Counted from the stretch's first letter, positions 1 to 9,380 are shown. The stretch is DNA of 64,000 nucleotides from JAFDWI01 sp963764215 (GCA_963764215.1 CAVXRS010000003.1:278368-342367); one strand, 5' to 3'. Made by a program: numbers and translations. The notes: generated by a model not told the origin, from the sequence alone.

Positions 1-1091
1 CGGACTGTCTCCACCGGCGCCGATCAGGTACCACACCGAGCGCGAAGATGGCCGTCAGGGCGAGCACCAGCGGCACGGCAGGCTCCCCCCGCCAGTGGGT
101 GGCGAGCGGGAAGGTCACCGACGCCAGCAGTCCGAGCAGCGCCGCCGGGCGGAGACCCGCACGCTGGGTGGAACTGAAGTACTCGACCGATGCCAGCGCC
201 ACGACGAGAGTGATCAACACGGTCAGGACGGCCGTGCCGAGGAGAAAGCACACCAGGGTGACGATCCCGATCGCCGCACCGGTGGCGACCGCGGTGGGCA
301 CATCCCGGCCGGCACCATCACCGCTGTCGGCGCCACGAGCGACGTCGTGGTGGCGCGGCCGTTCGTGGCGACCCGCCCTCCCCGGTCGCACGCCCGCCGT
401 CGGCGGGTTCCGTCGGGTCGGCGAACAGCGGCGATTCGTCCATGTCTTCGAGTGTCGGGTCCTCGTCGCCTGTGAAAAGATGGGTCTCGCCAGTCACCGA
501 GCGCGCCCGCTGGGCGCTGCGGGCAGCAGTCCGACGTGAGGCGAGTTCCTCGACGTCCTCGAATGAGAACAGTTCGTCGTCGGTGGGCCGGTCACTCTGG
601 TCCAGCGCGCCGATCCGACTGTCGTCGTCGCCGAGGGCCGCGGCATATTCGCCCGTGTCCGCCCAGTCGTCCTCGGCATCGCGCCAACGGGTCGGCGACG
701 ACGTCGCGAACGACGACCACGCTTCCAGGTCGTCGGGCTCGTCCTGGGTGTCGGCGAGCACCGCCGGCACCTCGCCGGTAGGCGGATCCGTCCAGTGGGG
801 CAGCTCGACCGAACCAGAGGGAGACGGATCGTCGGAGGCGCGTGCCGGCCTGACCGTCGGGCGGGTCAGATCCGCAGGGTCCGAATCGGCATCGAGGGGG
901 AACCGGAGTGCCGGGCGGGCCCCCTGGGGGGCTGCGGGTGGCCGATCACCGTACCGTGGCTCCTTGTCGGGCAGCCGGGGCGCGACGTCACCGCGCTCGA
1001 CCGCCTCGGCCGCCTCCTCGGCACCGATGATCCGGACGCCCTCGGTCGCATCACGTCCTTTGCCTTCCCTGGGATCATGCTGGTCGTCCAT
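1..1091 (-). CDS. cdsA: Phosphatidate cytidylyltransferase (CdsA), 3' end cut off by the window, frameshifted
   Basis: Would make CDP-diacylglycerol from phosphatidate and CTP at the membrane, the entry to phospholipid synthesis. Only the first part is present: a long acidic, Pro/Asp/Glu-rich cytoplasmic leader of about 230 residues, then the first membrane helices (for example IGIVTLVCFLLGTAVLTVLI and the segment after the SVEYFSS motif). The cytidylyltransferase signature lies beyond base 1. The ATG at 1091 has a textbook AAGGAGGT six bases upstream. Two breaks are visible, one around 350-420 between leader and first helix and one near 25-30, where the frame shifts inside a helix. The identification rests on the helix pattern, the SVEYF segment and position after frr, as in other actinobacteria. 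The long leader is seen in relatives. Confidence 0.75.
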
Positions 1092-1138
1092 GTGGGGACC
1101 TCCTTGGGGGCTCGGACAACCCGGGATCGACGGCGGAA

Positions 1139-1708
1139 TCAATCCTCGAGAAGCTCACGTTCCTTCTGGGCGAGGGCGCGGTCGATCTCGGATTCGTGCG
1201 AGTGGGTGATTCTATCGAGTTCCTTGTTCGCCCTGACGAGATCGTCGTCGGAGACGTCGGAGGTCTCGGTCAGTCCTTCCAGCTCGTGACGTGCGCTCCT
1301 TCGGGCGTTCCTGACCGAGATTCGCCCCTCTTCCGCCATGGACTTGACGACCTTGACCAACTCGGCCCTCCGATCCGCGGTGAGGGGCGGGAAATGCAGC
1401 CGGATCACCGCGCCGTCGTTGGACGGGTTGAGACCGAGGTCGGCCATCTGGATCGCCCGCTCGATCGCAGCCATCGAGCCCTTGTCGAACGGGGAAACCA
1501 GCAGTTGGCGAGCCTCGGGGACCGAGAACGACGCCAGCTGCTGGAGCGGAACCTCGGATCCGTAGTACTCCACCGGGATTTTCTCGATCAGCGCCGGGGT
1601 GGCCCGCCCGGTACGCACTCCCGAGAATTCGCCGCGCGCATGGTCCACGGCGCGGTCCATGCGTTCCGATGCGGTGGTGGTCACCGCCTCGATCAGATCT
1701 GCGCTCAT
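1139..1708 (-). CDS. frr: Ribosome recycling factor
   Basis: Splits the post-termination 70S ribosome together with EF-G. The 189-residue protein has the family length and the usual landmarks: a GVRTGRATPALIEKIPVEYY stretch near residue 30, an SPFDKGSMAAIERAI region, LNPSNDGAVIRL, and the closing charged helices. The ATG at 1708 overlaps the pyrH stop as ATGA, so translation is probably coupled to pyrH. It lies in the order rpsB-tsf-pyrH-frr-cdsA. No breaks are seen. Confidence 0.97.
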   Translation of the reverse strand: MSADLIEAVTTTASERMDRAVDHARGEFSGVRTGRATPALIEKIPVEYYGSEVPLQQLASFSVPEARQLLVSPFDKGSMAAIERAIQMADLGLNPSNDGAVIRLHFPPLTADRRAELVKVVKSMAEEGRISVRNARRSARHELEGLTETSDVSDDDLVRANKELDRITHSHESEIDRALAQKERELLED

Positions 1709-2427
1709 GACACCAGGGTACCCAGCGGTTGCCCCTCGATGATGCATCGGATGTTGCCCTCGGTCATCAGGTCGAACACGACGATCGGCAGCGAATGGTC
1801 CATACACATGGTGATCGAGGTCGCGTCCATCACCCGCAACCCCCGGTTCAGCACGTCCAGGTAGCTGATCTCGTCCAGACGCTCGGCGGCAGGATTGGTG
1901 CGGGGGTCGTCGCTGTAGACGCCGTCGACCCCGGAGTGACTTCCCTTCAACAGGACGTCCGCGCCCATCTCCACGGCCCGCAGGGCCGCGGTCGTGTCGG
2001 TGGTGAAATACGGGTTGCCCGACCCCCCGGCGAAGATCACGACCCGACCCTTCTCGAGGTGTCGCAGGGCGCGCCGTCGAATGTAGGGCTCGGCGACCTG
2101 GGCCATGTGGATTGCCGACTGGACCCTCGTGGGTTGCTCCAGGCGTTCGAGCAGGTCCTGCAGTGCCAGCGCGTTGATGACCGTGGCCAGCATGCCCATG
2201 TAATCGGCCTGGGCACGGTCCATTCCCGCTCCGGCCCCGGCCATGCCACGCCAGATGTTGCCCCCACCGACGACCACGGCGACATCGACATCGAGTTCGC
2301 CGCGGAGCTCGGCGATCTGTCGGGCCAGCCCCCCGACCACGTCACCGTCGATGCCGAAGCCCTGTGTCCCGGCGAACGACTCGCCGGAGAGCTTCAACAG
2401 CACCCGGCTCCACCTGGGTCGACCCAC
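1705..2427 (-). CDS. pyrH: UMP kinase
   Basis: Phosphorylates UMP to UDP in the cytoplasm (amino-acid-kinase fold, not the eukaryotic UMP kinase type). The 240 residues match the family. Landmarks are LLKLSGESFAG at the N terminus, VVVGGGNIWRG, DYMGMLATVINALALQD, the FAGGSGNPYFTTDT loop and LLKGSHSGVDGVYSDDP. The start is a GTG at 2427, ten bases downstream of the tsf stop. The 3' end overlaps frr by four bases. Confidence 0.97.
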   Translation of the reverse strand: MGRPRWSRVLLKLSGESFAGTQGFGIDGDVVGGLARQIAELRGELDVDVAVVVGGGNIWRGMAGAGAGMDRAQADYMGMLATVINALALQDLLERLEQPTRVQSAIHMAQVAEPYIRRRALRHLEKGRVVIFAGGSGNPYFTTDTTAALRAVEMGADVLLKGSHSGVDGVYSDDPRTNPAAERLDEISYLDVLNRGLRVMDATSITMCMDHSLPIVVFDLMTEGNIRCIIEGQPLGTLVS

Positions 2428-2437
2428 GGTGGTCGCC

Positions 2438-3238
2438 TCAGCTCCCTATGACGATCTGCTCGAAACGCACCAGTCGGGCACCCGCCGATTCCAACAAGTC
2501 GGCGACGGTCCGCTTCTCGTCCTTGACGTACTTCTGCTCGAGGACCACCCGCTCGGCGAACCAGCCCGAGAGCCGTCCTGCGACGATCTTGTCGAGCGCC
2601 GCTTCGGGCTTGCCTTCGGCCCGGGTCACGTCGGTCAGGGTGGCCCGCTCGGCTTCGACCTCGGCCGCGGGAACCTCGTCCCGCGAGATCGCCGTGGGCT
2701 TCGTGAACGCGATGTGCACCGCGACATCGTGCGCCAGTTCCGGCGAACCACCTTCCAGGTCGACCGCGACGGCGTTGACGCCCCGACCGTCCTGGCGGTG
2801 GACGTAGGTGCCGATCACGTCGCCCGCACCAGCATCGAACACGACCGAGCGGCCCAGGGAGATGTTCTCCTTCAAGCGCACCTTGAGATCGTCGATCTCG
2901 TCGCCGAACTCCTGCACCGCGTCCGGGCCGCCCGAAGCACCCGCGTCGGCGATCTTCTGGGCCAGCGGTGCGAACGAATCGGATTTCGCGACGAAGTCGG
3001 TTTCGCACTTGAGTTCGACCAGCGCCACCCGGGCGCCGGAAACACCGACGGCGACCACTCCTTCGGAGTTGTCACGATCGGTACGGTCGGCAGCCTTCGC
3101 CAGCCCGTGCTCACGCAGCCACTTGCGAGCCGCTTCGGGATCACCCTCGGACTCGGTGAGCGCTCGCTTGGCATCCATGATGCCCGCACCGGTCGCCTGT
3201 CGAAGTGCTTGGACGTCCTTGGCGCTGATTGCAGCCAT
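2438..3238 (-). CDS. tsf: Elongation factor Ts
   Basis: Nucleotide exchange factor for EF-Tu. The N-terminal UBA-like domain reads VQALRQATGAGIMDAKRAL, followed by the LVELKCETDFVA core motif and a two-subdomain dimerisation region with VAVHIAFTKPTAISRDEVPA. The length of 266 residues is typical for actinobacteria. The ATG at 3238 is chosen because the protein aligns from MAAISAKDVQ. An AAGGAG at the rpsB stop lies upstream. The 5' neighbour is rpsB, 10 bases away, so they are surely one operon. Confidence 0.97.
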   Translation of the reverse strand: MAAISAKDVQALRQATGAGIMDAKRALTESEGDPEAARKWLREHGLAKAADRTDRDNSEGVVAVGVSGARVALVELKCETDFVAKSDSFAPLAQKIADAGASGGPDAVQEFGDEIDDLKVRLKENISLGRSVVFDAGAGDVIGTYVHRQDGRGVNAVAVDLEGGSPELAHDVAVHIAFTKPTAISRDEVPAAEVEAERATLTDVTRAEGKPEAALDKIVAGRLSGWFAERVVLEQKYVKDEKRTVADLLESAGARLVRFEQIVIGS

Positions 3239-3248
3239 CTCGACTCGA

Positions 3249-4106
3249 CTACTCCTTGGTTGCTGTGGTGGGGGTACCGCTGTCCGCGGTGGCGAGGCGA
3301 GCCTCGCGTTCAGCCTGGGCCCGAGCCGCCTCGTTCCGTGCCTCCGCCTGCTCGGCGGCGATCCGTGACTCCTCCTCGGCAGTGCGCGGGAGGGCGCTGG
3401 GTGCGGGATTCCGGCTCGCCGCCAGCAACCGTCCCTCGGTGACCGCGTCGGCAACGACCCGTGCCAGCAGTGAACTCGAACGCATCGCGTCGTCGTTTCC
3501 GGGAATCACATAGGTGATCTCGTCGGGATCGCAGTTCGTGTCGACCACCGCGACGATCGGAATCCGCAGCTTGTTGGCCTCTGTCACGGCGATGTGTTCG
3601 GTCTTGGTGTCCAGGATGAACACCGCATCGGGCAGTGATTCCATGGAGTCGATGCCTCCGAGATTCCGCTCCAGCTTGGTCAGCTCCCGGCTGATGAGCA
3701 GCGCCTCTTTCTTGGGCATCAGGTCGAACTCGCCCGAGTCCCGCATCCGACGGTATTCGTGCATCTTGCCGATCCGCTTCGACATGGTCGCGAAATTCGT
3801 CAACATGCCACCCAACCACCGCTGGTTGATGTAGGGCATGCCGCACTTGGTCGCGTAGGACTCGACCGGATCCTGAACCTGCTTCTTGGTACCCACGAAG
3901 AGCACCGTTCCGTCCTCGCCGACCAGATCGCGGATGAACGAGTAGGCAGTCTCGATCCGGGCGAGGGTCTGCTCGAGGTCGATGATGTAGATCCCGTTCC
4001 GCTCTCCGTGGATGAAGCGCTTCATCTTCGGATTCCAACGCCGGGTCTGGTGCCCGAAATGCACCCCGGCCTCGAGCAGTTGCTTCATGGTCACGACTGC
4101 GGTCAC
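3249..4106 (-). CDS. rpsB: 30S ribosomal protein S2
   Basis: Small-subunit protein bS2/uS2, needed for S1 binding and initiation. Family signatures are MKQLLEAGVHFGHQTRRWNP, RNGIYIIDLEQT, LFVGTKKQ, QRWLGGMLTNF and VDTNCDPDEITYVIPGNDDA. At 285 residues it carries the long Ala/Glu/Arg-rich actinobacterial C-terminal tail. The GTG at 4106 has GGGAGAA upstream. It heads the rpsB-tsf-pyrH-frr-cdsA operon and has a roughly 150-base leader to itself. Confidence 0.97.
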   Translation of the reverse strand: MTAVVTMKQLLEAGVHFGHQTRRWNPKMKRFIHGERNGIYIIDLEQTLARIETAYSFIRDLVGEDGTVLFVGTKKQVQDPVESYATKCGMPYINQRWLGGMLTNFATMSKRIGKMHEYRRMRDSGEFDLMPKKEALLISRELTKLERNLGGIDSMESLPDAVFILDTKTEHIAVTEANKLRIPIVAVVDTNCDPDEITYVIPGNDDAMRSSSLLARVVADAVTEGRLLAASRNPAPSALPRTAEEESRIAAEQAEARNEAARAQAEREARLATADSGTPTTATKE

Positions 4107-4197
4107 TGATGTTCTCCCATCGGTTCGGTGGACGAGCCTCGGAAGTTGCGTCGCGGACGACGACCGTGGGGTCTCCGGGCTCCAGATTCTCGTACGG

Positions 4198-4230
4198 GCA
4201 TCCGGGTTCGGATGCCGCCGAGCAAGGCTA
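4198..4230 (-). promoter_or_regulatory. Probable rpsB promoter -10 and leader hairpin
   Basis: On the minus strand a TAGCCT hexamer (4225-4230) is a plausible -10, with a weak TTGGTC 15 bases upstream. Just downstream a perfect 7-bp stem (GCATCCG/CGGATGC, 4-base loop, 4198-4215) would lie in the first part of the rpsB 5' UTR, about 90 bases before the GTG. Ribosomal-protein leaders are often autoregulatory, but no known S2-binding motif was recognised, so the function is inference. Confidence 0.35.
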
Positions 4231-4253
4231 GCCGATTCCTGCCGCGACCAACA

Positions 4254-4781
4254 TCAACGGTCGGCGCTCGAGGAGACCACGGTCGGCACCGGCACGAGCA
4301 CGGCATGGCCGTGGGCACAGGCCGTCCTCACCAACTCGGTGGGGTCGAGGTAGCTGCCTCGATCACGGTACCCGAGGTGGAACGGACGGTCACCGGTCGA
4401 TCCGATCACCGCACCGACCTCCACCCGGTCACCCGAGGCGACGTCGATCCTTGCCAGGTACGAATAGGTCGTGTCGCGACCATCTTGCAGGAGAATCGTC
4501 ACGTACCCCTCGCCGGCGATCGGTCCGGCGAAGCCCACGGTTCCCGGCTGCACGGCCTCGACCGGCAGACCGGGCCGGGACCCGAACGTCAAGCCCCGAT
4601 TTCCCGGGAGCCACGGCTCTGCCGGCGGATCGAATCCGTCCATCAACGGTGCTGGAACCGGTATCGAACACCAGCCGGCCGTTCGGGGATCAGCGACTCG
4701 TCGAGGCGAGTCCGCAGCGAGACATCCCGCCGTCACCACCGTCGAGAGAACCACCAACAGGAATCGCGACGACCAGCGCAC
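4254..4781 (-). CDS. Degenerate M23/LytM-fold lipoprotein
   Basis: A 175-residue exported protein with a signal peptide ending in a lipobox-like TAGC (Cys about 20), followed by an M23 peptidase fold: NRGLTFGSRPGLPVEA, VQPGTVGFAGPIAGEG, then RVEVGAVIG and PFHLGYR. Active M23 enzymes have HxxxD in the first segment and HxH in the last. Here the first His and Asp are Asn and Thr, and only one His of the HxH remains, so zinc binding and hydrolysis are unlikely. It may act like the non-catalytic LytM activators of amidases (inference). An M23 gene beside rpsB is usual in actinobacteria. The start is taken as GTG 4781, with no clear ribosome site. Confidence 0.8.
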   Translation of the reverse strand: MRWSSRFLLVVLSTVVTAGCLAADSPRRVADPRTAGWCSIPVPAPLMDGFDPPAEPWLPGNRGLTFGSRPGLPVEAVQPGTVGFAGPIAGEGYVTILLQDGRDTTYSYLARIDVASGDRVEVGAVIGSTGDRPFHLGYRDRGSYLDPTELVRTACAHGHAVLVPVPTVVSSSADR

Positions 4782-4833
4782 ACATGCGGGGATACCCCGC
4801 TCCGGCGCGGTTCAAACCCGACAGCTGCAGCCG

Positions 4834-5631
4834 TCAGACAGCGGCGGTCACCGAATCGATCCGGTCGTGCTCGGTGAGCCGACCCCGCAGTTGCAACACC
4901 GACTTGGTATGGATCTGACAGACCCGGCTCTCGGTCACGCCTATGACCTCACCGATCTGGGCAAGGGTGAGTCCCTCGTAGTAGTAGAGGCCCAAGACGA
5001 GCCGCTCACGTTCGGGGAGCTTGAGGATCGCGTCGCGCAGACGTTCCCGTTGCTCCGATGACTCGAAGACATCCGAGGGGCCATCGGACTGATCGGCGAC
5101 GACCTCTCCCAGGGTCATCGAGTCGTCGGAGTTCGAACTCGCCGACATGAGGTCGTCCAGCGCGGCGACGCCTGTCATCGAGATCTGGCTGAGCAATCGC
5201 TGGAGCTGTTCGACGGACAGCGCGAGATGCTCGGCCAGCTCCTCGTCGGAAGGGGGCCGATGCAACTCGGCCTCGAGCTCGGCAATGGCCGTCTCGATGC
5301 GTCGGGATTTTGCTCGCACCGAGCGCGGTACCCAGTCCATTGCCCGCAACTCGTCCATGATCGACCCGCGGATGCGGGTGATGGCATAGGTCTCGAAGCG
5401 GTAGCCACGGGACGGCTCGAACTTCTCGATCGCGTCGATCAGGCCGAACATCCCCGAAGAGACCAGGTCGGCCTGGTCCACGTTCTGGGGCAGACCGACC
5501 GCGACCCGTCCGGCCACGTACTTGACAAGTGGCGAATACTGCAGGATGAGCTGGTCCCGTAGCCCGCGTCGTCCCGACTGCTTGTAACGCTTCCAGAGTG
5601 CGTCGATCTCGTCTCGTTGGGCGTCGCTCAT
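4834..5631 (-). CDS. whiG: RNA polymerase sigma factor, WhiG/FliA type
   Basis: Alternative sigma-28-family factor. Of 265 residues, region 2 shows LVKYVAGRVA, the DLVSSGMFGLIDAIEKF helix and RFETYAITRIRGSIMDELRA; region 3 follows with LHRPPSDEELAEHL; region 4 carries LPERERLVLGLYYYEGLTLA and the helix-turn-helix IGEVIGVTESRVCQIH. In Streptomyces WhiG drives the sporulation programme, in motile bacteria FliA drives flagella. No flagellar genes are near. It lies 13 bases from the xerC stop, so it is probably co-transcribed. The ATG is at 5631. Confidence 0.92.
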   Translation of the reverse strand: MSDAQRDEIDALWKRYKQSGRRGLRDQLILQYSPLVKYVAGRVAVGLPQNVDQADLVSSGMFGLIDAIEKFEPSRGYRFETYAITRIRGSIMDELRAMDWVPRSVRAKSRRIETAIAELEAELHRPPSDEELAEHLALSVEQLQRLLSQISMTGVAALDDLMSASSNSDDSMTLGEVVADQSDGPSDVFESSEQRERLRDAILKLPERERLVLGLYYYEGLTLAQIGEVIGVTESRVCQIHTKSVLQLRGRLTEHDRIDSVTAAV

Positions 5632-5643
5632 GCGAATCGGCCC

Positions 5644-6564
5644 TCACGCGCGGGGGTGGGAAGAATCGAGGACCTTCCGGAGTCGGTCTCTCGTCACATG
5701 AGTGTACCCCTGAGTCGTCGAAAGGTCGGCGTGACCGAGGAGCTCCTGGACCACTCGGAGGTCGGCACCGCCTTCGAGCAGGTGGGTGGCGAAGGTGTGA
5801 CGCAGCTCGTGCGGGTGGGTGGGGCGGGCTGCTCGTGCGTCCACGATTCGGCGGAGATCCCGGGGGGTGAGCGGATGGCCCCGCCGGTTCAGGAACACCG
5901 GATCGTCCGGTCCGCGCCCGATCGGGTGCTCGGTCTCCGGTGCCAACGACCGCACCAGATCGCGACGGTCCCGCCATTCACGAAGTGCGGCCCGCGCGGG
6001 TTCGTCGACCGGGACCTGTCGCTGTTTGGACCCCTTCCCCCTGACCAGCAGTCGACGGTCGTGGTCGGCGAAGTCGCCGAATCGAATCCCACACAGCTCT
6101 GCCACGCGCAGACCGCTGCCATAGAGCAGTTCGAGAACGCACCGGTCTCGGGCGTCCAGTGCACGGGCCATCGGGTCGTCGTCGGCCCGACCGCCTCCAC
6201 CGTCGCCGAGGAGGCGTTCCAACTCGACCTCGGAGAGCACCTGGGGCACACGCCTGGGGCCCGAGGGCGCCGACATGCCGCTCGTCGGATCCTCGGCGAT
6301 GACCCCGGTACGGACCAACCACCCGAAGTACCGTCGCAATGTGGAGGCCTTCCGGGCGATCGACGTCGCCGCGTACCCCAGGGTGGTGAGCGTCGAGAGA
6401 TAGCGACGGAGCGTCCGCCGATCGACAGCCGCCGGCGAGACGATCCCGGCCCGGCCACACCAGATGCCGAACCCGGCGAGATCTCTCCGGTACGCGTCGA
6501 CCGTGGACGTGGCGAGCGAACCGAGCGAAGCGGCGAACGCGTCGAATCTCCACGCCGAATCCAT
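5644..6564 (-). CDS. xerC: Tyrosine recombinase XerC
   Basis: Chromosome-dimer resolution recombinase acting at dif with XerD. An N-terminal SAM-like core-binding domain (about 1-95) is followed by the catalytic domain. Visible catalytic residues are Arg153 (SGLRVAEL), Lys180 (GKGSKQR), His252 and Arg255 (HELRHTF), His278 (LLGHADLSTTQ) and the nucleophile Tyr287. The length of 306 residues and the gene order dprA-xerC-whiG support XerC rather than a phage integrase. No attachment-site duplications were noticed nearby. The ATG is at 6564, ten bases after dprA. Confidence 0.93.
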   Translation of the reverse strand: MDSAWRFDAFAASLGSLATSTVDAYRRDLAGFGIWCGRAGIVSPAAVDRRTLRRYLSTLTTLGYAATSIARKASTLRRYFGWLVRTGVIAEDPTSGMSAPSGPRRVPQVLSEVELERLLGDGGGGRADDDPMARALDARDRCVLELLYGSGLRVAELCGIRFGDFADHDRRLLVRGKGSKQRQVPVDEPARAALREWRDRRDLVRSLAPETEHPIGRGPDDPVFLNRRGHPLTPRDLRRIVDARAARPTHPHELRHTFATHLLEGGADLRVVQELLGHADLSTTQGYTHVTRDRLRKVLDSSHPRA

Positions 6565-6573
6565 GACCGCAGG

Positions 6574-7686
6574 CTATCCGCGCCGCTCGTACCACCCGCC
6601 GGAGCGCGCGAGCACGCCTTCGGCCTCGAGACGCGTGGCGATCGACACGACCTGTGCGAACGGAAGGTCGACCCGCGCGGCGACCTCGTCCAAGGTCGCC
6701 GCGTCGCCGGTCACCGCACCCAGGACCGCCGACTCGTCTGCTCCGAACGACCGCGATGGCCGAGCTGCGCTCCGGTCGGGATCGATGTCGAGCGATTCCA
6801 GCAATTCCGAGGCACTCAGTGCCGGCGCGGCTCCGTCGGCGAGCAGGCGGTTCGTGCCGGCCGAGGTCGCCACCGAGATCGGTCCGGGTACGGCACGCAC
6901 GTCGACCGAACGGGCCACGGCCTCGTCGACGGTGTAGAGCGAACCGCCCCGCTCCGCGGATTCGACCACGACCACCATCCGGGCCAGCGCGGCGATGAGC
7001 CGATTCCGAGCCGGGAACCTCCAGGGTTCGGCGGTCGCCCCCGGCGGAGCCTCACTGAGCACCGCGCCCCGTGCGGCAACGGCCTGCCAGAGTGCACGGT
7101 TCCGGGTCGGGTACACCACGTCCAGTCCCGTCCCCACCACCGCCACCGGCGGCGCCGCCCCTCCGGCGACATCGAGCGCACCGGCATGAGCCGCGGCATC
7201 GATGCCCAACGCCAGACCGGACACGACCGTCACCCCGGCCGCGGCGAGTTCCCGCCCGAACCGTCGGGCGACGTCGTGGCCATAGCGGGTGCACCGGCGG
7301 GTCCCGACGATGGCGACCACCGTTTCCGCGAGCACTCCCGGATCTCCGAGTGCCCACAGGATCGCCGGTGGTTCGATGTCGTCGCGCAGTGTGGGAGGAA
7401 ATCCGGGGTCATCGGGACCCAACGTCGTGATGCCCAACCGCCGATGCTGCTCCAGGAGCGCATCGGGATCGATGTCCGACGCCTGCGCGCGCCATCGACC
7501 GGAAAGGTCGTGCAAGCGGCTGCCGAGCCCCTCGGCAACCGAGGCATCGGACGAGATCGTGCCCCGGCGGATGTGCCTCCATGCTTCGGCGGGCTCCCAG
7601 GTGTCGGTCAACATCCGCAGTCGGGCGGGACCCACACCCGACAGCGACGCCAGGGCACTCAAATGGGCCGCGTCGATCGCCTTCAT
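6574..7686 (-). CDS. dprA: DNA-processing protein DprA
   Basis: Loads RecA on incoming single-stranded DNA during transformation. The 370 residues comprise an N-terminal helical (SAM-like) region with LSGVGPARLRML, the extended Rossmann domain with VAIVGTRRCTRYG, VSGLALGIDAAAHAGAL, GTGLDVVYPTRN and FPARNRLIAAL, and a C-terminal winged-helix region (TLDEVAARVDLPFAQVVSIA). The ATG at 7686 overlaps the comM stop as ATGA. Together with comM it suggests some competence or DNA-uptake capacity, though no ComE genes are in the window. Confidence 0.95.
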   Translation of the reverse strand: MKAIDAAHLSALASLSGVGPARLRMLTDTWEPAEAWRHIRRGTISSDASVAEGLGSRLHDLSGRWRAQASDIDPDALLEQHRRLGITTLGPDDPGFPPTLRDDIEPPAILWALGDPGVLAETVVAIVGTRRCTRYGHDVARRFGRELAAAGVTVVSGLALGIDAAAHAGALDVAGGAAPPVAVVGTGLDVVYPTRNRALWQAVAARGAVLSEAPPGATAEPWRFPARNRLIAALARMVVVVESAERGGSLYTVDEAVARSVDVRAVPGPISVATSAGTNRLLADGAAPALSASELLESLDIDPDRSAARPSRSFGADESAVLGAVTGDAATLDEVAARVDLPFAQVVSIATRLEAEGVLARSGGWYERRG

Positions 7687-9194
7687 GCGGCCTCTTCGGT
7701 CACGCGCGGATCGGATCTCAAGGCCAGCGCCATACCGACGTGCTCGGCCGTCAACGGGACCGGATCGGTCTGGAGGTCGGCGATCGTCAACGCAAGACGT
7801 CGCACCCGGGTCAAGCCCCGGGCGGTGAGCGCGCCGACGCGCAATGCCGTGTCCAGCAGGTTCTGGGCACCGCCGGTGAGCGGCGTGGTCTGCTCGAGTG
7901 CCGATCCGGTCAACTCGGCGTTGCAGTGCACCCCGCGGGCCGTGGCCCGATCCCGTGCCGCCCGCACCCGTTCCGCCACGACCGCGGTCGATTCGCCCGG
8001 GGCTCCGCCCAGGAGCCGGTCGGTGTCCGGTTTCGTCACATCGATACGCAGATCGAACCGGTCGAGCAAGGGCCCCGACAGGCGACGCCGATACCTGGCC
8101 CGTTCGCGCTCGCTGCAGCGACAGTGCCCCGGGCGGAGTGCCTCGCCACACGGACAGGGATTCATCGCCGCAACGAGCAGGAATCGCGCCGGCAACACGA
8201 CCGACGCGGCAGCCCGCGCGACCCTGATCCAGCCCAGTTCGAGGGGTTGGCGCAACGCATCCAGCACGTGCGGGGCGAATTCGCCGAGTTCGTCGAGGAA
8301 CAGCACCCCGTGGGTTGCACAGCTCGCCTCACCCGGACGCAGGGTCGGCGCGCCTCCACCGATCAGCGCGACCATCGTCGTACTGTGGTGTGGATCGCGG
8401 AACGGGGGGACCCGGACGAGCTGGCGCGACGGAATGGGCAGACCGGCCGCCGAATGCACCTTGGTCACCGCGAGCGACTCGTCGCGATCGAGTGGCGGGA
8501 GCAGCCCGGGAAGGCGTCGGGCGAGCATGGTCTTGCCGGCTCCGGGCGGGCCGACCATCAACAGATGATGTCCGCCCGCGGCGGCGATCTCCAGCGCGTA
8601 CCGAGCCGCCGGTTGACCGCGCACATCTGCCAGATCGGGGACCGTTGCGACGTCGTCGGGTTCGTCGTCGACAGGCATGGGGGGCCACGGGCCCTCGCCG
8701 AGCAGCGCTTCGACGGCTTCCCGGAGAGTACGCACCGGGCGGATGCTCGCCGAGGTCGCCAACGCCGCCAGGTGGGCTGCCGCCGCGGGAACGACGACGT
8801 CATCGGTGGCGAGGGCATCGACCAGGGGTACGATCCCTGCGACCGACCGGACCGTACCGTCCAGACCCAGTTCTCCCACTGCCGAAAGGGGTTCGAGCGC
8901 TTCTGCCGGGAGCTGGCCATCGGCGGCGAGGACGGCGAGCGCGATCGCGAGATCGAGACCGGATCCGGCCTTGCGGACGCCGGACGGGGCGAGATTGATC
9001 GTGACGCGCTGTTGTGGCCAACGCAGCCCGGACGAGAGCAGAGCGGCGCGGACCCGGTCACGGGCCTCCCGACAGGCGGCATCGGGCAGACCGACGATGG
9101 AGAATCCGGGGAGCCCCTGGGAGACATGTGCTTCGACGGTGACCGGACGTCCCTCGACGCCGAGCACGGTCGCGGCGAGGATGGTGGCGAGCAT
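7683..9194 (-). CDS. comM: ComM/YifB-family AAA+ ATPase
   Basis: Hexameric helicase that promotes branch migration during transformation in some bacteria. An N-terminal Lon-protease-like substrate domain (PVTVEAHVSQGLPGFSIVGL, NLAPSGVRKAGSGLDLAIA) precedes the Mg-chelatase-like AAA+ module: Walker A GPPGAGKT, Walker B VLFLDEL, a cysteine knuckle NPCPCGEALRPGHCRC, and the C-terminal lid. I chose the ATG at 9194 (503 residues) because homologues begin MLATxL. A GTG 12 bases upstream is possible, but a GAGG six bases before the ATG fits ribosome binding. Confidence 0.95.
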   Translation of the reverse strand: MLATILAATVLGVEGRPVTVEAHVSQGLPGFSIVGLPDAACREARDRVRAALLSSGLRWPQQRVTINLAPSGVRKAGSGLDLAIALAVLAADGQLPAEALEPLSAVGELGLDGTVRSVAGIVPLVDALATDDVVVPAAAAHLAALATSASIRPVRTLREAVEALLGEGPWPPMPVDDEPDDVATVPDLADVRGQPAARYALEIAAAGGHHLLMVGPPGAGKTMLARRLPGLLPPLDRDESLAVTKVHSAAGLPIPSRQLVRVPPFRDPHHSTTMVALIGGGAPTLRPGEASCATHGVLFLDELGEFAPHVLDALRQPLELGWIRVARAAASVVLPARFLLVAAMNPCPCGEALRPGHCRCSERERARYRRRLSGPLLDRFDLRIDVTKPDTDRLLGGAPGESTAVVAERVRAARDRATARGVHCNAELTGSALEQTTPLTGGAQNLLDTALRVGALTARGLTRVRRLALTIADLQTDPVPLTAEHVGMALALRSDPRVTEEAA

Positions 9195-9380
9195 GGGCGG
9201 CCTCACTTCCCGTCACGCCCACGACGTGGCGCGACGTTGTCGGATGATGACGGGGCGGCGCAGCGCCGCGAGACCTATCGGTACCGCTCACCATACGAAT
9301 CGGGTGGGACAGCGTCGGCCCGCGAGATCGGGCGGCGACGCCATCGCCTGCTCACCCGGGCCGAGCGCTCGACGTGGTGT

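Noticed and set aside
5644..6564. Tyrosine recombinase as sign of an integrated element
   Set aside because: Length, motifs and the dprA-xerC-whiG order identify chromosomal XerC; no att duplications or phage genes nearby.
5617..8568. Plus-strand open frame of nearly 1000 codons opposite xerC, dprA and comM
   Set aside because: Antisense shadow of three well-supported genes in high-G+C DNA; Arg/Pro/Gly-rich with no recognisable domain.
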